A stretch of DNA of 64,000 bases from Amoebophrya sp. A120 (Eukaryota; Sar; Dinophyceae; Syndiniales; Amoebophryaceae): assembly GCA_905178155.1 (NCBI GenBank), contig CAJINV010000006.1, forward strand, positions 750,398 through 814,397, read 5' to 3'. A program made the position numbers and the translations under genes. Below the pieces are notes generated by a model. It saw only the letters and a program-made list of their open reading frames with translations. It had not been told where the DNA came from and made no database searches. Below, piece after piece: positions 13,801 to 23,922 of the stretch. Position 1 is the stretch's first letter, and the number at the start of each line of letters is the position of its first letter.

Positions 13801-15468
13801 GATCAAGGCACTGCTAGTACGGCTATCGAGTACAAACCGGACTTAGCCTACCATGCCCGGTGTGCGCAGTTGGTGGAGAAGTTGCGGGCAAGACGAGAAG
13901 TCTTGCGAGAACGACAGGCGGAAGAGGAAAGAAAAAAACTGAAGGCCGCGACATCCTCTGTTGACCTCGAAATGATAGAAGTCTGCGAAGATGAACAAGA
14001 AGCAGGGACGACGTCGAGCAGACCTGCGGGTGCGACGCAAGATGTTCACGCTCATCTCGACGACCTCCCTGACAACTACAGTGCTCCATCCGACGAGGAG
14101 ATTGAGGGACCTAAGATCTTCGACTGGTGCACCGAAACACCAGAGCCGGAGTGGGAAACAAGTACCAGAAAGTACGACGTCAATCTTGTTCCTACGAGTT
14201 GCAGTTCTGCTCGTGGGCCGCAAGAAGAGCAGCAGCAAGATCAACATTTTCCCGGTCATGTGGGGTCGTGCTGGTCAGCAAGTGAACAACTTCGATTGCT
14301 GGAGTATCACCTGCAGCAGCACGACCCGTATTTTTTCTGCCGTGCAACGTCGTCTAGCTATAGTAACGAGCAGCAGGACCACCACCACGACCATCTTCAT
14401 CACGTTGACGCGGACCACGTCGTAGATGATCGCTCGACTTTATTGCCCGGCCTGAGACGAGCAGGTGGACCACAGGGTGTAGTGCCACCACCTCCACCTG
14501 GCGCGGCATTTTTACAGCAACCTAGTACAACACCGGACCAGGAGCAGGCAAATCATTTTCCTTCTGATCAACAGCTACAACATGGGTTGTTAATACAACG
14601 TGGGTCGTTCCTCGGTATGCATCCTCCCACTAGTATCCCGCCACCGCCTTGTTTTACGCCGACAGTTCTTGGAGTGCAGGAAGTAGACGTGGTTGAGCAG
14701 CAAGAACGCCAGAATAATTCTGAGCAAGACGTCCATCCCGCTGGTGCTGATCCCCGCTTTTGTTTCGTGGTTTGCCAAGCCGCGCTCGCCGCAGAAATGG
14801 AGCAGCTTAATAATATTCTCAGAACCACTTCTGATTCTCCTCTATGCAGCAGCTCAACACCGGCACAGGAGGCGGAAGTTGTAGATGTTGGAACAAGAAG
14901 AAGTACAACTACAACTCCCACCGTTAGTGGCGAAGAACGAGAAGCGAGTTATTTTCCATCGGGAACTTCTACTGGCTCAAAAAGAACAGGCTGCCTTATG
15001 CATTGCAAATATGTCTGGGTCTGGAAGTAGAGTGGGAACTTGTAATGCGTGTTGCGGGTCACACAAAAATCTGTCTTGCCTACTCGCAGAAGATGAAATT
15101 TCCTGCTTGCCATGCTGAGAGCGGATTTCTCATGCAGAACAGGCATCACCAAGGGGCTGCAGATCTTGTGATGCTAAGCCCTGCATTACAGACTTTGTGG
15201 ACCTTGCAAAAATTGCATCACAAACCTCACAATACTCCAGACCCAGACATATTTGCAATGCAAATGCCTAGATGAAGTACAACTTGGAAGTAGTTGTCCA
15301 GACTACAACTCCATCCATTTTCAGCGTCGGGTCCTCTGCGACTTGATGCACAACAGCAGCGCTGGAGGGAGTGTGCCCGCAACGTGTTCGGATAATAATT
15401 ATAATAATAGTGAAACGAACTTGCCCTCCCCCTTTGCTATAATCTATAGGAGGCACTTAGAAAAATAA
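10864..15468 (+). CDS. Signal-peptide CCCH zinc-finger low-complexity protein (2 exons)
   Basis: Exons 10864-14996 and 15270-15468 total 4332 nt, giving 1443 residues plus stop. The start ATG opens a hydrophobic N-terminus (MFPQAIKFILLHAGALLCGF), a likely signal peptide or anchor. The body is rich in Thr, Ser, Gln and Pro. A compact CCCH finger lies at residues ~642-666 (C-x5-C-x5-C-x5-C-x2-CH-x-C). It is followed by a charged stretch (MEYRQKMLKECEKQRRVLRR) and later by an Arg/Glu-rich coiled-coil-like segment (~residues 1005-1025). FDWCTETPEPEWE is another TP motif. The single intron is an introner. Function unknown; RNA binding is suggested only by the finger. Confidence 0.85.
14997..15264. 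mobile_element. Introner, family A
   Basis: Left end TATGCATTGCAAATATGTCT, right end GACATATTTGCAATGCAAA; the last base pairs deviate from the usual CATA. Target duplication TGCCT at 14992-14996 and 15265-15269. Excision joins RTGC-LDEVQLG in frame and bypasses a TAG inside the element. Confidence 0.85.
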
Positions 15469-15629
15469 TTCTAAACGAATGTGCTTAGAAGGTCTCGTCT
15501 AGAAGCTTCGCGTAACAGATCGAACACGTTCCCGCTATCTGTACCCCGTACCGTCGTGCAAAATGTTATCCTGCACGCCCTGGCGAACATGTGAATGCCA
15601 GCACCAGAATGGCCAGGGTGGCCGAGCCA

Positions 15630-17600
15630 TGTGAATGAATGATGGCCAGAAGCTCCTTGCCCAGCCGGGCGGGGCAAAAGTGACGGCGAAGGGCTTCTTG
15701 GCTATCACCTCCGCTCGAGCAAAATTGAAACTTTTGGCCATCACTTTCCGGCCGGGCAACAGTGGTGGCCAAGAGCTCGCCGGCCACCACTTTCCGCTGG
15801 CTCGGACATAAGTCATGGCCGAGAGCCCCTTGGCCATGACTTTCCGGCCGGGCAAAAATGATGGCTAAGGGCCCCCGCCTGGCCATCAATTTTGGCCATC
15901 ACTTTCCGGCCCACCGGGCAAAAGAGACGGCCAAGGGCAGGAGCTCCTGGGCCATCACTTTCCGCTTCCGGTCGGGCCCTTGGTCACTACTTTGACTTTC
16001 CGGCCGGGCAAAAATGGTGGGCAAGAGCTCCGCTGGTGCCATCATTTTCCGGCGGGCCGGGCAAAAGTGATGGCCGAGAGCTCCCGGGCCACCGCCTTCC
16101 GCCCGGGCAAAAGTCCTCGCCAAGAGCCCGCTGGCCATCGCTTCGCTCCCGGCGGGTCGCTCGGGCTGAAGTAATGGCCAAGAGCTCCAGGGCTATCACT
16201 TTGGGCGGGCAAATTGTGAAAACCGATTTCGAGTCCGAATCCCCCTGCTGTCGTCGGGATGCTGTCGCGAAAGCTTTCGTGACGGCATCCGGGCGACAAT
16301 AGGGGGACTCGGACCTGAGAGCGGTTGTCACAACTTGCAGCCCAAGCGTGGAAACCATTTTCAACCTCGGCCCCCCCTGTTGTCGTCAGGATACTGTCGC
16401 GGAGGCTCCGCGACAGTATCCTGACGACAGCAGGGGGGCTCGGACTGGAAAAATGGGGAAGCCATTTTTCGAGTCCGAATCCCCCTGAAGCCATTTTTTC
16501 GAGTTCGTCAGGATACTGTCGCGAAGCGTATCCTGACGACAGCGCGGGGCCTCAAGCTTGAAGCTGGTTTCTTTCGATAAAAAAAACCCTTTTCAAGCGC
16601 TGGCAAAAATGATGGCGAAGAGCTCCCTGGGCATCGCCTTTCGGCCGGGCACAATCAAGTGATGGCCAAGAGCTCCCTGGCCGCCAAATTGGCCATTGCT
16701 TCTCGGCCGGGCCAAGGTGATGGTTGGCCAAGAGCTCCGCGGCCATCGCTTTTCGCTCGAGCAAAAGCGATTTTGGCCATCGCTTTCCGGTCGGGCAAAA
16801 GTGGTGGCCGAGAACTCCGCGGCCATCACTTTTTGCCATCGCTTTCCGGTCGGGCAAAAGTGATTGCCAGAAGCCCCCTGGCCATCACTTTTCGGCCGGG
16901 CAGAGAAAAACGGAGGCGACAGCTCCTTGGCCATCACTTTTTCCCATCACTTTCCGGACGGGCAAAAGTGGTGGCCAAGGGCTCCTTCCTTGGCCATTAC
17001 TTTTGCCCAGCGCTTTCCTGTCGGGCAAAAGTGATGGCCGGCAGTTCCGCTGCCACCGCTTTCCGCCCGGGCATGCAAAAGTCCTCGGCCATCACTTCTG
17101 GCCATCGATCGCTTTCATTCCGGTCCGCCGACCGTGCAAAAATGATGGCCAAGAGCTCCCTGCTCATCCATTTCCGGTCGGGCAAAAATGATGGCCAAGA
17201 GCTCCGTGGCCAGCCATCGACTTTCGCTCGTTGGCCATCCCTTTCGTTCCGGGGGGGTGGGCAAAAGTGGTGGCCAAGAGCTCCTTGCCCGGGCCATCAC
17301 TTTTGCCCACCGCCTTCCGGTCCGGTCGGGGGGCAAAAGTGATGGCCAAGAGCCCCCTGGCCGCCATTTTCGGCCATCGGTCATTTTCCTCCCGCGCGGG
17401 CAAAAGTGCTGGCCAAGAGCTCCACGGCCACCACTTTCGGGTCGCGCAAAAGTGTTGGCCAAGTGCTCCATGGCCATCACTTTTGCCCATCACTTTCCGG
17501 TCGGGCAGCCGGGCAAGAGTGATGGCCAAGAGCTTCCAGGCCGGCACTTTTTGCCACCTCTTTCGTTCCGGCCGGGCACGCTTTTCCTATCCGGCTTCAA
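15630..17600. repeat. Satellite-like array of hairpin-forming ~55-65 bp units
   Basis: Dozens of imperfect copies of a unit containing CTTTCCGGTCGGGCAAAAG, then TGATGGCCAAGAGCTCC, then TGGCCATCACTTT. Because GGCCATCACTTT and AAAGTGATGGCC occur in each unit, units can pair with themselves and neighbours. A different module interrupts the array at about 16205-16560. Apparent open frames across the array are by-products of the repeat. Confidence 0.85.
16205..16560. repeat. Nested palindromic module inside the satellite array
   Basis: Several versions of TGTCGTCAGGATACTGTCGC and its complement, with GAGTCCGAATCCCCCTG between them. The core at 16381-16429 is a perfect palindrome with 24-nt arms and one central base. 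It extends with one wobble to about 16372-16438. Confidence 0.85.
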
Positions 17601-17800
17601 TCATTTTTCTCGCGCACGCTTTTGCCTCTCGGCTTCTGGTGCATGGCATGGGCGGGGGGGCGCGAGGCAAAACCGCGCAAGAAAGCCCCCGGAAGCGTGA
17701 GTCTCACCCCCTTCCAGGGGCGGGGGTTTTCTTTACGCCGGCCGCCGAAGCCGCCCCAGAATAAGCTTCGCAGCTGGCCCCCTCGCTTTGCTTGCCGCGT

Positions 17801-18096
17801 GCGGCTAAAGGGCTGACGGCGGGCCGGCGTCCTGGACGCCGGACCGCAAAAGGCGTTAAAGCGGCGAGGCCGCTAGGGCAAGCGCAGGCGCGGCAACGCG
17901 GCTAGAGGGCTGACGGCGGGCCGGCGTCCTGGACGCCGGACCGCAAAAGGCGTGAAAGCGGCGAGGCCGCTAGGGCAAGCGCAGGCAGGCGCGGCAACGC
18001 GGCTAAAGGGCTGACGGCGGGCCGGCGTCCTGGACGCCGGACCGCAAGAGGCGTTAAAGCTGCGAGGCCGCTAGGGCAGGCGCAGGCGCGGCAACG
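17801..18096. repeat. Three tandem copies of a 97-101 bp GC-rich repeat
   Basis: Units at 17801-17897, 17898-17998 and 17999-18096, nearly identical. The second carries a 4-bp AGGC duplication. Each contains the hairpin CCGGCGTCC-T-GGACGCCGG. A shorter relative (CGGGCGTCC-T-GGACGCCCG) occurs alone at about 18220-18238. Confidence 0.9.
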
Positions 18097-18214
18097 ATCT
18101 TCCTCGCGGCAGGCAGCGTTATATTTTTCAACCTTCTAGCCACATTCTATTCGACTCCAAGCCAGACCTTCTGAACAAATTCCCATCTTTAGAGTTATCT
18201 TTTAAATCTACTAG

Positions 18215-19783
18215 CCCAGCGGGCGTCCTGGACGCCCGCGCCAAGAGGCTAGTAATTATACTAGGGATATTGTTGAAAGAGGACAACGACTACAGCGCGG
18301 AACCAACAGCAGAACTTCAGGCGTCCGAGGAGGAACTACAGGTGCAGCAGAAGCAGGAGCAGCTTCGGGCGCTGGTGTACCAGGGCCCTCTGTTGCTTCC
18401 GATGATGAAGTAGTTTCCTCGTCCGCCTCTTCGGCAACGACACGAGGCGGACTATCTGCGAGCTCCGGCGCGAGCGCTGTGATCAACGCGGCAGAGGATG
18501 ATCACATGCTGCTGGAACAAGAGCAAGAAGCAGAACATCAAGTTGTTGGCACCAAAAGGAGCAATCGCGAATCAACCGCACGTGATGAACAAAGAGCAGA
18601 ACAAGCTGTAGTGCAAGAACCAGAGGATCATGATCAACTACAGGAGCACTACTTGATGTTTCCTGAACTTTACCGAAACGGTATCAAAGGGAAAAATCCC
18701 CCCGCCCCATATCGTAACGAAGTTTCTGATGCTGGATTTGCGTACACAAATCAGGTCTGTCTTGCTGGAGAGGACTGCAGGCATACGCCCAGCCTGGTTT
18801 TGACGTAGGGGACTAGCATGACAGGTGTCGGCTCTGTAAGCCCAACAGCATCACAAACCGCCGGCATAATGCGGCGGGCTCTCTGGCTTTGCCTTCTTGC
18901 AAGACAGACAGGATTTGCGACCTCAAATCTGCATCACAAATTTTATAGACGAATGCGTTTTCAATATGGGGAGGGGGGATTTTTTCTCTGAATATACGGC
19001 GAGCAACTGTGTTATTTACCCGCGAAATTTGTGGCTTCCTACCCGTATGGAATGCAAATATGTCTGGGTCTGGAAGGATGCAAGGTTTGTCATGCTTGCG
19101 TGGCATGACTGACGAGTTCTTTGTGATGCATGTCCAAGAAGAGGCCCTTTTTCTTGTCTTGCAAAAAAGCAGTTTTTCATGCGGTAAGCGCAACACTAAG
19201 CCGCGCAAATATTTCTCATGCTTGGCTGCGCATTGGAGAGCATTCACTATTCACAGCCCAGCATTACAAGTTTTCAGACCCAGACGTATTTGCAATACAT
19301 AACCCGGAAAACGACGGGCTGGCTGTCGACCCTTGTGTCGAGAAGGTAAACCAGGACGGGCTACTATCAACACGCGGCTTCGGCGAGTCAGAAGGTGAGA
19401 TTATGGAGAAAACCTCCGAACGAGCGGAGGCGGAGAGGGCCGCAAGGGTGTTGAGGATGACGAAGAGGTCGACGTCGATTCAAGGCGAAAAGCAGCCACA
19501 GGTTTTTCGCGCATTTGGTTGTCGTGAGCTGGTGGCGCAAGAAGAACTCCAGACAGTCTGCAGCGGCCGAGGTGGGGGCCCAGTGTCGTACTATTGTGCA
19601 GGCGATGTACAGCTTCAACCTGGACAAACGCACGAGAGTGGACCCCGTCGACACGATGCTCCGGCGACTTTTACAACCGGGTTCGCCACTAGCACTGGCG
19701 TCACTCCACCTTGGGTCCTCGATGCGGAGGTGAACCGTCCCGCGGGCACGTTTTCTTGCCCCGAGCTGGCGTGGTCTCTGTAG
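18215..19783 (+). CDS. Ser/Glu/Gln-rich protein of unknown function (3 exons, 5' end uncertain)
   Basis: Exons 18215?-18681, 19000-19045 and 19307-19783 total 990 nt in one frame if counted from the codon after the upstream stop (TAG 18212-18214). No ATG occurs until 18506, so either translation starts there or an upstream exon is missing. Exon 1 is Gly/Ala/Ser- then Glu/Gln-rich (EQEQEAEHQVVGTKRSNR). The last exon is charged (KTSERAEAERAARVLRMTKR) and ends CPELAWSL. No CCCH finger. Composition and both introners match the neighbouring genes. Function not recognised. Confidence 0.6.
18682..18994. mobile_element. Introner, family B
   Basis: Terminal repeats differ from A and C: left TATCAAAGGGAAAAATCCCC, right GGGGAGGGGGGATTTTTTC then ...GAATA. 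Flanks AACGG (18677-18681) and TACGG (18995-18999), one mismatch. Excision joins LYRNG-EQLCYL in frame. Confidence 0.75.
19046..19301. mobile_element. Introner, family A
   Basis: Left end TATGGAATGCAAATATGTCT, right end GACGTATTTGCAATACATA. Target duplication ACCCG at 19041-19045 and 19302-19306. Excision joins SYP-ENDGLAVD in frame. Confidence 0.85.
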
Positions 19784-20760
19784 TCGTCGTGGCGATCTTG
19801 AAATTTATCGTAGTTATTTTTTATTATCAAATTTATTCGAAACAACTGTTGATACCACGATATTGCGGAAGCGGAAGCGGATAGATCATACCGAAGAAGG
19901 CGTCTCTGATGAGTACATTTTTGTCCCCAGCACGATTGGTAACATGGGGAGAACAAGGACCAACTTGATAAACCAAAGCGCTGGGAAGCGACGCTGGGTT
20001 GATGTTTTTTTTTAATGCTCATCAAGGTCAAGAAAGCCGGACATTGACACCGTACAGGACAACATCAGAAGCACCTCAGCTCCTGATACATTCGCATTCG
20101 ATTTTTCGTTCCCCCGTCGTGTACAATTTCAGTGTCATGCGAACAATCTGGAGTTGTTGGGCGATTTGCAGCTCTCGTTTTGTCGGGCTAAGACCTACTT
20201 GCAATGGATATCAAGAACGCAAGCTGGCTGTTTACTTCTGTAAGTATCGAAAACAAGCTATGTATAGGTCACATAATCACCAGCGCGCTGCTGGAACTGA
20301 CCAAAACTGTAGTACCTGTTACAAAAAATAGACTGTACTTGTTTTTATGCCCCCGAAATAAAGGGCGTCTGAGGTGGCTTAAAGGAGTGAAAGAAACCTA
20401 ACGACGAATTTCATTTACTACAAATATAATGAAAAGGCTGTCCTGCTACTGTCTTGGCAGTCGGCAGAACTACTTCAAGATAGAAGCGGTATTCTCCTAA
20501 GAGAAGCGAGGAGACCCGTGAAAGAAAGGGTTTTCAAGAAGAAGTACAACCTGACTCCAAGCTGCCTTTCAGAAACATTTAAATCATCTTTTTTGCGCGC
20601 GCGTGCGCACGGCACTCTCCCCGGGCGGAGAGGTTTGCTTTCGTATGGTGATCATGAGTGCGATTTCTGATGAGAACTGGTTCTGTGCCCGTTGCTGCAC
20701 TACGATACCGGTATAATTCTGCTTGCTTCTACATCACATCTAGATCTTTGTACTGCCGGG
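19784..20760. other. Intergenic, no gene recognised
   Basis: AT-rich sequence after the 19.8-kb stop codon. Short open frames only. A small purine/pyrimidine tract CGCGCGCGTGCGCACG lies near 20596. Confidence 0.4.
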
Positions 20761-20767
20761 TGATGTA

Positions 20768-20989
20768 ATGCAGTGGTCCTGTAGCTGCAGCTCGGGTTTC
20801 AATGTTGAGCCATGTTGTTCCTCTTTTTCTTCTCCCACACGGTTATCGTCGAGTGAAGATAAAATTGTGATTGATTCTAACAATGGATGGCAAAAAAAGT
20901 TCCGAATTCTTGATCGTGCACTTAGTATACTTCCTTCTAAATTTTTTCCATTATACAGCGACAGAGGGTTTTTGTGCATCACAGACTAG
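20768..20989 (+). CDS. Possible upstream exon (weak)
   Basis: A 73-codon open frame beginning at ATG and ending TAG; it reads as moderately protein-like, Ser-rich then mixed. It could be a first exon of the 21-kb gene, but I cannot find a junction that connects it. Treat as tentative. Confidence 0.25.
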   Translation: MQWSCSCSSGFNVEPCCSSFSSPTRLSSSEDKIVIDSNNGWQKKFRILDRALSILPSKFFPLYSDRGFLCITD

Positions 20990-21078
20990 AGGGAGCGAGG
21001 ACGACTGTGTCTTCGTGAAGATGACGCCGGCCGGCGACCAGTAGCCGAGCACACCTGAATTGTATTCTGATACGCTGA

Positions 21079-22505
21079 AGTAGCTTCTTGCGAGAAGACG
21101 AGCTACCGTCAATTCTAAAATGTGAACCGGACTTTATTAAAACGTCAAGCTCCTTGAGAGCGCACTTTATTGCCTCTTTCGTTGTTTCCGTGGTCGGTCC
21201 TCGTGTGGCCAGCGTTGGACAACTCACGACCCCCGGCGACTACACTGTGCCTTCGGTGGTTTCTTGTGCGGAATAGTAAGTTTGTACTTGTCCTTACTGA
21301 CCACCTGTCACCACGACGACGAAGACCACGTCGACATGATGCTGCTGCGGTACTCCACTCCTGTAGTGGCAGAACCCATTTTGTTCTTGTTCACGGCCGC
21401 ATGATCATGCTCCTGTCGTGTCTGATGTTCAACGCAGACGTTCCTGCGCGGCGCGCTCAACCGCGGTGGACGGGGAGTACTTTCAACCAGAACAAGGTCG
21501 TACTGCTCCAGTTTTTCTTCCTCCTTTCTATGCATTGCAAATGTGTCTGGGTCGGGAAAGAATGTGGCTTGTGATGCTAGCTTTCGATCACACAAAAATC
21601 TGTATTGCATGAAAGGCAAACGGCCCTCAGATTGTTGCCACTCGAAGAGGGCATTTCTCATGCAGGATAGGCATGAGCAAACCTTTGCGAAAGCTGTGAT
21701 GCTAGAGCATGTATCACAGGCATCGGGGGTCATGTACAAATTGCATGACAAAGTCCTCCGGGGTTCCAGACCCAGACATATTTGCCTTTGATAATTTCCC
21801 CCCTACTGCAACTACACCGAGGTGGAATATTATCAGTGCAAGCATTGGTCCCGCCGGCGGGCTGGGAACAAATATCCTGTGCAAAAGTATCGCACTCGTA
21901 GTAATCGCAGTCATGCATTACAAATCTGGTTTCCAAAGACAAAGAAAATCAGCGAATTAATATTGCAAGTACTACTAGTACGATGCTTTTGCAATTCATA
22001 GCAAAATGAATACAGCAACTACGTGGGCGGGGCAGCACACCATTATTTTTACGGTGCGAACAAGGACGGACAGGGCACAGCGACAACGGGTGGTGAACAA
22101 GAAGTGATAGTTATCCGAAGTTGTTGTAAAAACGTCCTTACTTCGTACCCCGACTTGTCATGCAGATTTGGTGGATCTACAGAACAGGCGCATTTGTATT
22201 TGTAATGCGCCCGCTCCCCATGAGAGGTATAGGCATTTTTAGTCGTGTTTTGAAACTTGTTAAAATGCCGTACACAGGATGAGCAGACGGCTTTGTGAAG
22301 ATTATCCACGTCTGATGTCCTTGCTAACCTGCACTACACGTACAGACAGCAGCTTGTCATGCGTGACTCCCAATAAACTTCTGTTCTTGACAACGCTAGG
22401 GTCGTGGGGACGTTTTTTTTACATCCGATAGTGTTCGACGACAAGGCGGAGCAGGAGTTGGTGGAGAAGCAAAACGATGGAATCTTCACAAGGGATAGAG
22501 AACAG
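21079..22505 (+). CDS. Gene with a candidate GT-AG intron plus introners (N-terminal part)
   Basis: Proposed exons are 21079-21275, 21367-21528, 21799-21872, 22006-22111 and 22433-22505. The first ends at a GTAAGT donor; a CTGTAG acceptor at 21366 brings the frame to phase 2. That same phase then runs without a stop through three introner junctions to ...KAEQELVEKQNDGIFTRDREQ. A competing frame in exon 2 (containing EYFQPEQGRTAPVFLPP) also looks protein-like but hits a stop at the next junction, so exon 2 is the weakest link. The true start is not visible. Function not recognised; see also 22880-23922. Confidence 0.4.
21276..21366 (+). other. Candidate canonical GT-AG intron (91 bp)
   Basis: Donor GTAAGT at 21276, acceptor CTGTAG ending 21366. 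Splicing joins phase-2 codon TA to T (Tyr) and produces the frame that the following introners require. It is the only conventional-looking intron I can suggest in the window. Confidence 0.4.
21529..21793. mobile_element. Introner, family A
   Basis: Left end TATGCATTGCAAATGTGTCT, right end GACATATTTGCCTTTGATA. Flanks CTTTC (21524-21528) and ATTTC (21794-21798), one mismatch. Confidence 0.8.
21873..22000. mobile_element. Introner, family D (short, 128 bp)
   Basis: Left TATCCTGTGCAAAAGTATCG, right CTACTAGTACGATGCTTTTG then CAATTCATA. Flanks ACAAA (21868-21872) and GCAAA (22001-22005). Confidence 0.75.
22112..22427. mobile_element. Introner, family C-like
   Basis: Left TATCCGAAGTTGTTGTAAAA then ACGTCC; right GGGGACGTTTTTTTTACATC. 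Target duplication ATAGT at 22107-22111 and 22428-22432. The right end lacks the usual terminal ATA if ATAGT is the duplication. Excision joins QEVIV-FDDKAEQ in frame. Confidence 0.7.
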
Positions 22506-22879
22506 GTACTGCTGGTTTTTTGTCATGCAGAAATCACAATGCAGAAGAGCACCGAGAACAATGATAGCAAAAAAGAGAACTTGTCTTGCGCAACAACATC
22601 AACATGCAAGGTGAACTACTACACTAGCATGATTTTTTGTGTCTTCCATCCGATTTGTCTTGCGGAACAAGCTTAAAAACAAAATGAAAACAGGAACCGC
22701 ACGTCGAAGATGCGGACTCGGTATGGAAGTGCTCATGAGCAGCCTACCCATTGCCGTCGTTTGAGGGAGCTTATGGCAAGCAGCAAAAGAAAAACTGGTA
22801 CTTTTGCATGACAAGAAATTGCATGGGTAGATAAATGTTTTAACTGTGTCTCTTGGGCTCCTGCTGCAAGAACTTGTAA

Positions 22880-23922
22880 TGCAAAACACCGTCGAGTACG
22901 AGTTCGAGAGGCAGTTGCAGAGATGGGTTTATTGGCCTGACACTTGACGGGGTGACGGTGAGGGGGGATTTTGCAATCGCATACTCGGTTCCGGACGCGG
23001 AAGATGCCGAGGCGGACAGCAGTTATGGAAGCGTCAGGTGGGAATTCGACAGATAGGGTTGTCATGCAAATGATATGCTGCGCCGAAACTGTAATTGTTT
23101 GTATTCCACCGCGGGATGCAAGAACTGAGGTCCGGCTACAGTGACCTACTTAAACATGAGCGGGGTATGAAATTAAAAGTAAAGGCTACCGGGTAACCTT
23201 TCATCTGGCCGGGGGCCGGACGAAAGGTTAAGTACCCGGATGAAAGGTTACCCGGTAGCCTTCACTTTTAATTTGTTACCCCGCTCAAATTGAATTTTGA
23301 TTTTACATTGCAATATATTTTTTTTGTCGAGGAATCCGCCACTGGCACTTTCATAGCAATGTTGTTGCGGGGGGAAACGACGTGAAGCGGACTGGGTCCT
23401 CGACCTTGGAAACAAGACGATCACGTGGAGCTCACTCACGAAAGTCAGGAAGGGCACAACAGTCATCCCCCAAAGAAGCGGCCCTAGTAGCGAAAGGTCA
23501 TTCACACCTGAAGACTTTGCTGGGGAAACCGGAGGACAGCAACAACAAGGAAGCCATCGCGTCGTGGCTGTATTCGGATCATGTACACGGAAACTATCAA
23601 ACAAACTTCGCAAACTTCATCCTTGCCCACGCCTTAGTGCGGGGGGAGGCGGACTGGGTCGGTTTACGTCGTGCAAAAGCCTTCCCATCATAAGTCCAAA
23701 GTGCGATGCATATATGACGTTTTATATTGTAGTGTTACTCGCGAAGAAGAAGAACAACAATACACTCTCATTAGAGTTCCGGGCATCAACCTCCAGCGGA
23801 TAATTACACGAAACCGTGGATATCGAATTTTCACTGTCGTGACATGTTCCGTGCCTGATGCCACTGCGACATCCTCGCATCCGGCACAGGAGTTTGAGTG
23901 GCAGTCAAATTGTGTTGCATGA
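22880..23922 (+). CDS. C-terminal exons of the 21-24 kb gene (boundaries approximate)
   Basis: Three coding-like pieces are visible. One covers about 22880-23053, ending SSYGSVRWEFDR. The second covers about 23379-23696, beginning DVKRTGSSTLETRRS and ending AFPS-stop. The third covers about 23735-23922 (REEEEQQYTLIRVPGINLQRI, ending TGA). The RWEFDR / VK..STLE pair matches two pairs in the 26.5-31 kb gene (FEIDK / TKKPTASSSTLE and RWEIDK / DVKPGSTLE), so these are duplicated exon modules. Splice points could not be fixed. Function unknown. Confidence 0.35.
23054..23378 (+). other. Candidate long intron of the duplicated module, copy 1
   Basis: Between RWEFDR and DVKRTG. It shares start (GGTTGTCATGCA) and end (CTGGCACTTTCATAGC...GGGGGGAAACGACGTGAA) with the intron at 28931-29154. 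It carries an inserted palindromic element at 23156-23287 that the other copy lacks. Confidence 0.45.
23156..23287. repeat. Palindromic MITE-like element
   Basis: Inverted arms of about 47 bp containing AAATTAAAAGT, then AAGGCTACCGGGTAACCTTT, and their complement around a short GC-rich centre. The outer arms are GAGCGGGGTA / TACCCCGCTC. It lies inside a presumed intron. Confidence 0.85.

Noticed and set aside
15630-17600. CRISPR array
   Set aside because: Repeats are diverged, self-complementary and without regular unique spacers, and the genome is eukaryotic.
15566-17764. Open frames with repeated AKSS / GHHF text
   Set aside because: They are translations of the satellite repeat in both directions, not proteins.
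21170-21368. Continuous frame-2 reading upstream of 21367 as coding
   Set aside because: Frame 1 upstream (ending SCAEY before GTAAGT) reads more like protein, and the GT-AG intron explains the phase change. Not certain.
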